Origin: Nitrospirales bacterium
GTDB taxonomy: Bacteria; Nitrospirota; Nitrospiria; Nitrospirales; UBA8639
Length of the DNA: 10,442 bases
NCBI GenBank assembly: GCA_029261305.1
Contig: JAJDBO010000214.1
Location: 1 to 10,442 of the forward strand
Direction of reading: 5' to 3'
Part shown: positions 6,514 to 10,442 of the stretch, one piece after another
How positions within the stretch are numbered: position 1 is the stretch's first letter
Layout of the letters: each line of letters opens with the position of its first letter
Program-made: the position numbers and the translations under genes
Notes under the pieces: generated by a model
What the model saw: the letters and a program-made list of their open reading frames with translations, nothing else
Databases searched by the model: none
What the model was told of the DNA's origin: nothing

Positions 6514-6555
6514 CGTTAAGCAGGTAACGTTAACGCGTTAAGTTAACGCGTTAAC
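6514..6555. promoter_or_regulatory. Nested palindrome cluster, probable enhancer (UAS) for the sigma-54 activator
   Basis: Two perfect 12-bp palindromes TTAACGCGTTAA (6530-6541 and 6543-6554) stand 13 bp apart, centre to centre. Together with one base on each side they form a 27-bp mirror-symmetric block (6529-6555). To the left is another inverted repeat, CGTTA-N6-TAACG (6514-6529), and the palindrome TAACGTTA (6525-6532). In all there are seven CGTTA/TAACG half-sites in 42 bp. The cluster starts 17 nt after the activator's stop codon and is centred near -146 relative to the predicted sigma-54 start point, the usual distance for an activator enhancer. There is no T-run, so a rho-independent terminator is unlikely. 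Confidence 0.65.
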
Positions 6556-6571
6556 TGACAGGAAGGGGGAT

Positions 6572-7948
6572 TTAGGGATTGATGCCGAGTTTATTGAGCT
6601 TTTTCCAAAGGGTCACCCGGCTCATACCCAATAACTTCGCCGCTTGGGTTTTGCTTCCCTTGGCTTGGTCTAGCGCCTCGAGAATGCCACGACGCTCTTC
6701 GATCTGCTCCGCAGTCAAGGACGCTGCAAGGGAATTAGGGATGGAAACTGGTTGGTGAGTCCGTAGTTCAGGAGGTAAATCAAGAATTGTCAAGACATCA
6801 TCTGACACTGTCACAAATGCATGCTCCACCGCATTTTTTAATTCTCGAATATTTCCAGGCCACGCATGGTTCATTAAATGCTGCATCGCGTCCTTGGCAA
6901 TATCCGTGATGGGGTGGCGATGGGTCTTGGATCCTTCGGAAATAAAGTGGTGGACAAGTAAGGGAATATCTTCGCGTCGTTCTCTCAAAGGAGGCAGGAT
7001 AATTTCAAATACCCGGATCCGGTAATAAAAGTCTTCCCGCATGGCTCCGGTCGCCAACAAGTTCTTAAAATCTCTATTGGTGGCAGTGATGAGCCGCACA
7101 TCCACTTTCATGGCTTTATCATCCCCGACTCGACGAATCTCACCTTCCTGTAACACACGGAGTAATTTTAATTGCAGAAGTTGGCTCGTATCCCCAATTT
7201 CATCGAGAAACAGCGTTCCGCCATCTGCGGCTTGAAATACTCCGACTTTGTCACGAACAGCTCCGGTGAACGCCCCTTTGACATGTCCAAACAATTCGCT
7301 TTCCAATAAGGTTTCTGGAATGGCTGAACAATTGATCGCGAAAAAGGGACGATCGCTTCTGGCACTTAACGCATGGATGGCTCGTGCGGCCAATTCTTTC
7401 CCAGTGCCCGATTCCCCGGTTAACAGCACGGTCACGTCACCTTGAGCCGCCAATCGCAATCGGCGAAAGACTTCCTGCATGACCGAACTCTTCCCAACCA
7501 TTTTTTGGAACGCATCGCGAGACCGCGTTTGTTCTTCGAGCACTTGAATTTTTTCATTGGCCAGCACGAACGAGGTTAAATCCGCAAAAGTCCCCACGGC
7601 CCCAACGACGATGCCCTTTTCATCCCTCAAGACGGATACGTTTCCGAATAAATACAATTCTCGGCCATCCTTCCCTAACACCTTGCATTCCTGATTGCAG
7701 ATACCCCAAGGATAGGGAGATGGGTTATCCAAAAATTCAGTCAACTTGCTGAACCCCTTGCAGTTTTGTCCTTCCAAAAGATGACAGGATTTTCCGACAG
7801 TATCCTCGCTAGAATACCCGGTAATTCGTGCCGCTCCCACGCTCCAGGCGACAATCGTCCCTTTCGCATCGACGGTAAACACCCCATCGGCGATGGCATC
7901 AATCATCGTACTCAAGAGATGGGGATTTTTTCGAAAATCTAATTCCAT
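6572..7948 (-). CDS. Sigma-54-dependent transcriptional activator, PAS-AAA+-Fis type
   Basis: The 458-residue protein is a bacterial enhancer-binding protein. The N-terminal PAS domain (about 10-126) carries Cys55, Cys63, Cys84 and Cys88 (KSCHLLEGQNCKG and GICNQECKV), a spacing that could bind a metal or sense redox or sulfur compounds. The AAA+ domain (about 148-385) has Walker A GESGTGKE (178-185), the sigma-54 contact loop GAFTGA (225-230), Walker B GGTLFLDEIGD (243-253), arginine-finger region FYYRIRVFEI (307-316) and HAWPGNIREL (361-370). The Fis-like helix-turn-helix (about 418-455) ends with GSKTQAAKLLGMSRVTLWKK. There is no response-regulator receiver domain, so it senses its signal directly. 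The start at 7948 has only a purine-rich GAGAAGAAAAG upstream, which is modest. Its likely target is the sigma-54 promoter at 6405-6423, reached from the palindromes at 6514-6555. Confidence 0.95.
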   Translation of the reverse strand: MELDFRKNPHLLSTMIDAIADGVFTVDAKGTIVAWSVGAARITGYSSEDTVGKSCHLLEGQNCKGFSKLTEFLDNPSPYPWGICNQECKVLGKDGRELYLFGNVSVLRDEKGIVVGAVGTFADLTSFVLANEKIQVLEEQTRSRDAFQKMVGKSSVMQEVFRRLRLAAQGDVTVLLTGESGTGKELAARAIHALSARSDRPFFAINCSAIPETLLESELFGHVKGAFTGAVRDKVGVFQAADGGTLFLDEIGDTSQLLQLKLLRVLQEGEIRRVGDDKAMKVDVRLITATNRDFKNLLATGAMREDFYYRIRVFEIILPPLRERREDIPLLVHHFISEGSKTHRHPITDIAKDAMQHLMNHAWPGNIRELKNAVEHAFVTVSDDVLTILDLPPELRTHQPVSIPNSLAASLTAEQIEERRGILEALDQAKGSKTQAAKLLGMSRVTLWKKLNKLGINP

Positions 7949-8098
7949 ATTCTTTTCTTCTCAGGTTGGATTGATGTTGAAATCCGATATTCGCATTTCG
8001 AGTTTTTAGTGAATAAAGTCTTAAGATGCACAACCCAATTCCCGAAACAATCCTTAGTCTCGCGCATCATTTATCATTTACCATTCTAGAGACCTTAT

Positions 8099-8518
8099 AT
8101 GCCCGCCTCAACCAAGAAACCTACGGCCCACCAGGAAACTCCAACATGGATGGGTAGCAGCTCAGACGCTCGTTTGTGGCTCAGCTTTTGGCCGCAACAT
8201 GAACCAGCCATCCACCGGCTCAAACTCACAAATCTGAAGATCCACCCCTTTGGCCTTCAATTCGAAACTGATCGAGAATTAGCACCAGGGACACCATTGG
8301 AACTCCGCCTTTTGCTACCTCCGATGACCGCCATTGCCCTCAAAGGCATGGTGACGTTTACAAACACCACTCTCACTAAATTCTTGACATCAATTCGTTT
8401 TACCACAATTCGAGACAGCGATCGAAAGCGATTAGCGGATTTCACCGCCAAACGTCGTATGGTTCGCCTGCGGGCTCGATGTTCTCCCACCAAAAACACC
8501 GCTGCTGGCAAGTCGTAG
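8099..8518 (+). CDS. PilZ-like domain protein, degenerate
   Basis: The protein is at most 139 residues long. The central part (about 38-118) has the strand pattern of a PilZ beta-barrel: LKIHPFGLQFETDRELAPGT (47-66) matches the 'DxSxxGxxF...l..Gt.l.l.l.lP' segment, then LELRLLLP, ALKGMVTF, and a closing helix RDSDRKRLADFTAKRR. The c-di-GMP-binding arginines (RxxxR) are not seen before this segment, and the D/NxSxxG motif is reduced to KIHPFG, so nucleotide binding is doubtful. The C-terminus is basic. The ATG at 8099 has no convincing ribosome-binding site, while Met18 (8150) has AGGA 9 nt upstream; the true start may be 8150. The gene stands alone, divergent from the sigma-54 activator across a 150-nt gap, and convergent with the large minus-strand gene. 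A non-PilZ function cannot be excluded. Confidence 0.65.
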   Translation: MPASTKKPTAHQETPTWMGSSSDARLWLSFWPQHEPAIHRLKLTNLKIHPFGLQFETDRELAPGTPLELRLLLPPMTAIALKGMVTFTNTTLTKFLTSIRFTTIRDSDRKRLADFTAKRRMVRLRARCSPTKNTAAGKS

Positions 8519-8653
8519 ACCACCCCACAAACCAGAATTGACCACATTAATTTGGTATTTCGCGCTGGAATGAAAAAAGAGACGTGGCCTCAAAAGCCCC
8601 CTTACTCCACGATCATTGAGCAAGGATGACTCTTAAGGCCAGCCAAAAGGATA

Positions 8654-10402
8654 TTACGAGTTGGAGGCGAGCAGAGATTGAAAGGCTGGATCGGTTTCCA
8701 CCAAACCTTTCAACGTATCGTTTTCCAGCATGTACGCCCAGGACCGATTGCTTGCCCCTGGGATCTTCCGGTACCACTGACGAGCTTCAGTTAATAACTT
8801 GAGCATCGCATCATTATCTCGCTTGGGGCGAAAGGCCAAGCTATAGGCCTTGGCATAGCTTGCAGAAAATTTCACCAACGGCTCGCTGGAAAGTTGAAAC
8901 GCTTCATCGGCCTCTTCATAACCTCGGATGATATCCGGATCATCAAAATGTCGATTCCAAGCCACCTTACTAATCCGAGACCAAGCAATGGCCATGAGAA
9001 CTTTGGCTCGAAGCTGTGTCTGGCCACTCGGCACTTCTGCAAGCAATTGTTGAGGGGACATGATCGCCGTTTCTTGATCATTGGTCCATCGATACGCTGA
9101 GATGAGTTTCAGTCGCGTTTCAAAATCTCCTGGTTGCAAGTCTGCTAACGTTTCCATCACCGGAATAAGGCCGTACAAATAATCCGCCGGTGTTGGTTCA
9201 GATTTCCCACCCATCTCCATGTGTAAGGAAAGGTCCATACGATCCGTTTGAGACTGCACCGTCCAATACAATTCGTTAAATCCCTGATACAGCAAATCAC
9301 TTGGGACGTCCACACCATGATTGCGCGCCGCATAGGCCAACAGGCCTTGGTAGTACTCATGCGTAATGGCTTGCAAGGCAGGCACATGTGACGGATTCAC
9401 GGCAAGTACCCGATTGAGCATCGTAATGCGTTCTCGCCGCGACTCAAGTCCTTTGGCCCGCGCCACGCCTTCATCTAACATCTGCTGCGCTTCTTCCGGG
9501 TTCCAATACTCTGTGGTCTTTTGCTCAAAACCACCGGCATCCATCACAAAAGGAATAGACACCCCCATCGTTGACACCAAGGGGATGTTCAACACTGCAG
9601 AATCTGAAGGGAAGCCATGTTGCCTCAAACCTGAAAGAACTACCCATTTGACGGTCACGGCTTTGATCGGATGGATGGGCTTCTTATACGGTACCTTCCA
9701 ATCCATCTCACCTGGAGCATTTGCTGCCGGAGAAGTCATGGGATTTGGGTAGGAAATTCGTGTCCGCACAAAGGAAGTAGGGACGGCAACCCCGTGGTCC
9801 TTCCCCTGAATCTGAAATGATGCATGAGGCAAGGGTCCAGCGCCAGCCATCTCCATGGTAAATCCAGGCGCACCGGACACAAACCCAATTTGAGGCATCA
9901 CAAAAAATGAGCCCGCACGTTGGCCTGCCTGAGTTTCAGCGATTTCAAATCGCTTGAAATCGGCAAAATTTACGAGCTTCCCCACCCCAGGCCAGACTTC
10001 ATCGAGAGCCCGATCACGACTCTCAATCACTTCTTCATGCGCCTGAGCCAATCGATCCCAACACCAGGAATACACTGGATCAGATTCAGCAGGGAAATTC
10101 CCTTCTACGACAGCCCCCAACTCCATCATCCTAAGCACGCAGACAAAATCATTTTGAGCCACCGCAATGGGGTCACTCGCTGCTATAGCTTGACTATACC
10201 GTTGCACCACCTGCTCGGCTGCTTGGGACATTTCTGTCGAGACTCCCTGGGCCGCACGGGCTTGCCCTTGCATTCCCACTACCACTAATAAGGCGGTCAC
10301 AAAAAACCCGACTCCAATCCCTACCATCCACCACACAGAAAGCGGTTCTTTATATGGAACTGCTCTACTTCGATGTTGAGAGTTTCTCACACTGTACTTC
10401 AT
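8654..10402 (-). CDS. Membrane-anchored protein of unknown function, 582 residues
   Basis: I do not recognise the family. A basic cytoplasmic N-terminus of about 20 residues (KYSVRNSQHRSRAVPYK) is followed by one hydrophobic helix at about 22-44 (VWWMVGIGVGFFVTALLVVVG) and then QARAAQG. That last segment could be an uncleaved anchor or a signal-peptidase site, so the rest should be periplasmic. Two cysteines (about residues 88 and 114) in the next helical region could form a disulfide. The C-terminal half is helical and TPR-like in parts (for example RERITMLNRVLAVNPSHVPALQAITHEY), ending in an Ala/Leu-rich helical region. No catalytic motif was found. The frame is open back to a GTG at 10423, but AGGAG (10415-10411) sits 8 nt before the ATG at 10402, which I take as the start. 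A role in surface or cell-envelope assembly is only a guess. Confidence 0.85.
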   Translation of the reverse strand: MKYSVRNSQHRSRAVPYKEPLSVWWMVGIGVGFFVTALLVVVGMQGQARAAQGVSTEMSQAAEQVVQRYSQAIAASDPIAVAQNDFVCVLRMMELGAVVEGNFPAESDPVYSWCWDRLAQAHEEVIESRDRALDEVWPGVGKLVNFADFKRFEIAETQAGQRAGSFFVMPQIGFVSGAPGFTMEMAGAGPLPHASFQIQGKDHGVAVPTSFVRTRISYPNPMTSPAANAPGEMDWKVPYKKPIHPIKAVTVKWVVLSGLRQHGFPSDSAVLNIPLVSTMGVSIPFVMDAGGFEQKTTEYWNPEEAQQMLDEGVARAKGLESRRERITMLNRVLAVNPSHVPALQAITHEYYQGLLAYAARNHGVDVPSDLLYQGFNELYWTVQSQTDRMDLSLHMEMGGKSEPTPADYLYGLIPVMETLADLQPGDFETRLKLISAYRWTNDQETAIMSPQQLLAEVPSGQTQLRAKVLMAIAWSRISKVAWNRHFDDPDIIRGYEEADEAFQLSSEPLVKFSASYAKAYSLAFRPKRDNDAMLKLLTEARQWYRKIPGASNRSWAYMLENDTLKGLVETDPAFQSLLASNS

Positions 10403-10442
10403 GGCCACTTCTCCTATACTCACACTATTGAGATTGAAACAC

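Noticed and set aside
6529..6555. The 27-bp symmetric block as a rho-independent terminator of the activator gene
   Set aside because: No T-run follows on either strand, the two arms are separated by a single base, and the pattern of repeated half-sites fits protein binding better.
7949..8098. Divergent promoters between the activator and the PilZ-like gene
   Set aside because: A weak TTGTGC and several A/T-rich hexamers were seen on the minus strand but no pair with good spacing, and no sigma-54 element on either strand.
8573..8610. Possible terminator for the large minus-strand gene (GTGG/CCAC stem followed by six Ts)
   Set aside because: The stem has only four good pairs, a poorly paired interior, and a gap before the T-run; not enough to call.
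10403..10423. GTG start seven codons upstream for the large unknown protein
   Set aside because: The best ribosome-binding site (AGGAG, 10415-10411) lies inside this extension and is well spaced for the ATG at 10402.

Overview
The window looks like chromosomal DNA from a free-living Gram-negative bacterium with periplasmic c-type cytochrome chemistry and sigma-54 regulation. Base composition is moderate (about half G+C by eye). A Nitrospirota member, such as a marine-type Nitrospira, would fit the gene mix, but this is an impression and not shown by any marker gene here. No mobile elements, CRISPR arrays, tRNA or rRNA genes were seen.

Layout. Positions 1-2737 (+ strand) hold the end of an ABC transporter operon: the C-terminal part of an ATPase followed by two ABC-2 permeases, tightly packed (2-nt gap, then an ATGA overlap). 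Convergent to it, on the - strand from 7948 down to 2809, is a regulator-plus-target block. Read in the direction of transcription it runs: a PAS/AAA+/Fis sigma-54 activator (7948-6572); a 218-nt control region; a small DUF2892 membrane protein (6353-6141); a CstB-like metallo-beta-lactamase/double-rhodanese protein (6051-4633); a membrane rhodanese of YgaP type (4611-4039); an exported DUF1264 protein (3923-3324); a rho-independent terminator; and a monoheme cytochrome c (3258-2809). Beyond a 150-nt divergent gap, a short PilZ-like protein lies on the + strand (8099-8518). A 582-residue membrane-anchored protein of unknown function fills 10402-8654 on the - strand.

How the genes may work together. 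The control region between the activator gene and the DUF2892 gene has every part of an enhancer-driven sigma-54 promoter. It holds a -24/-12 element (TGGCAT-N5-TTGCT, 6405-6423), an IHF-like site in an A/T-rich tract (6461-6473), and a cluster of nested palindromes built on TTAACGCGTTAA (6514-6555) just past the activator's stop codon. The activator's PAS domain has four cysteines. The genes below the promoter are of the persulfide dioxygenase and sulfurtransferase type. I infer a local circuit in which a redox or sulfur signal, sensed by the PAS domain, switches on sulfide/persulfide detoxification. The DUF1264 protein and cytochrome c at the end of the cluster may be extra, less well understood parts. 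The sequence motifs are directly visible; the signal and the regulon boundaries are inference.
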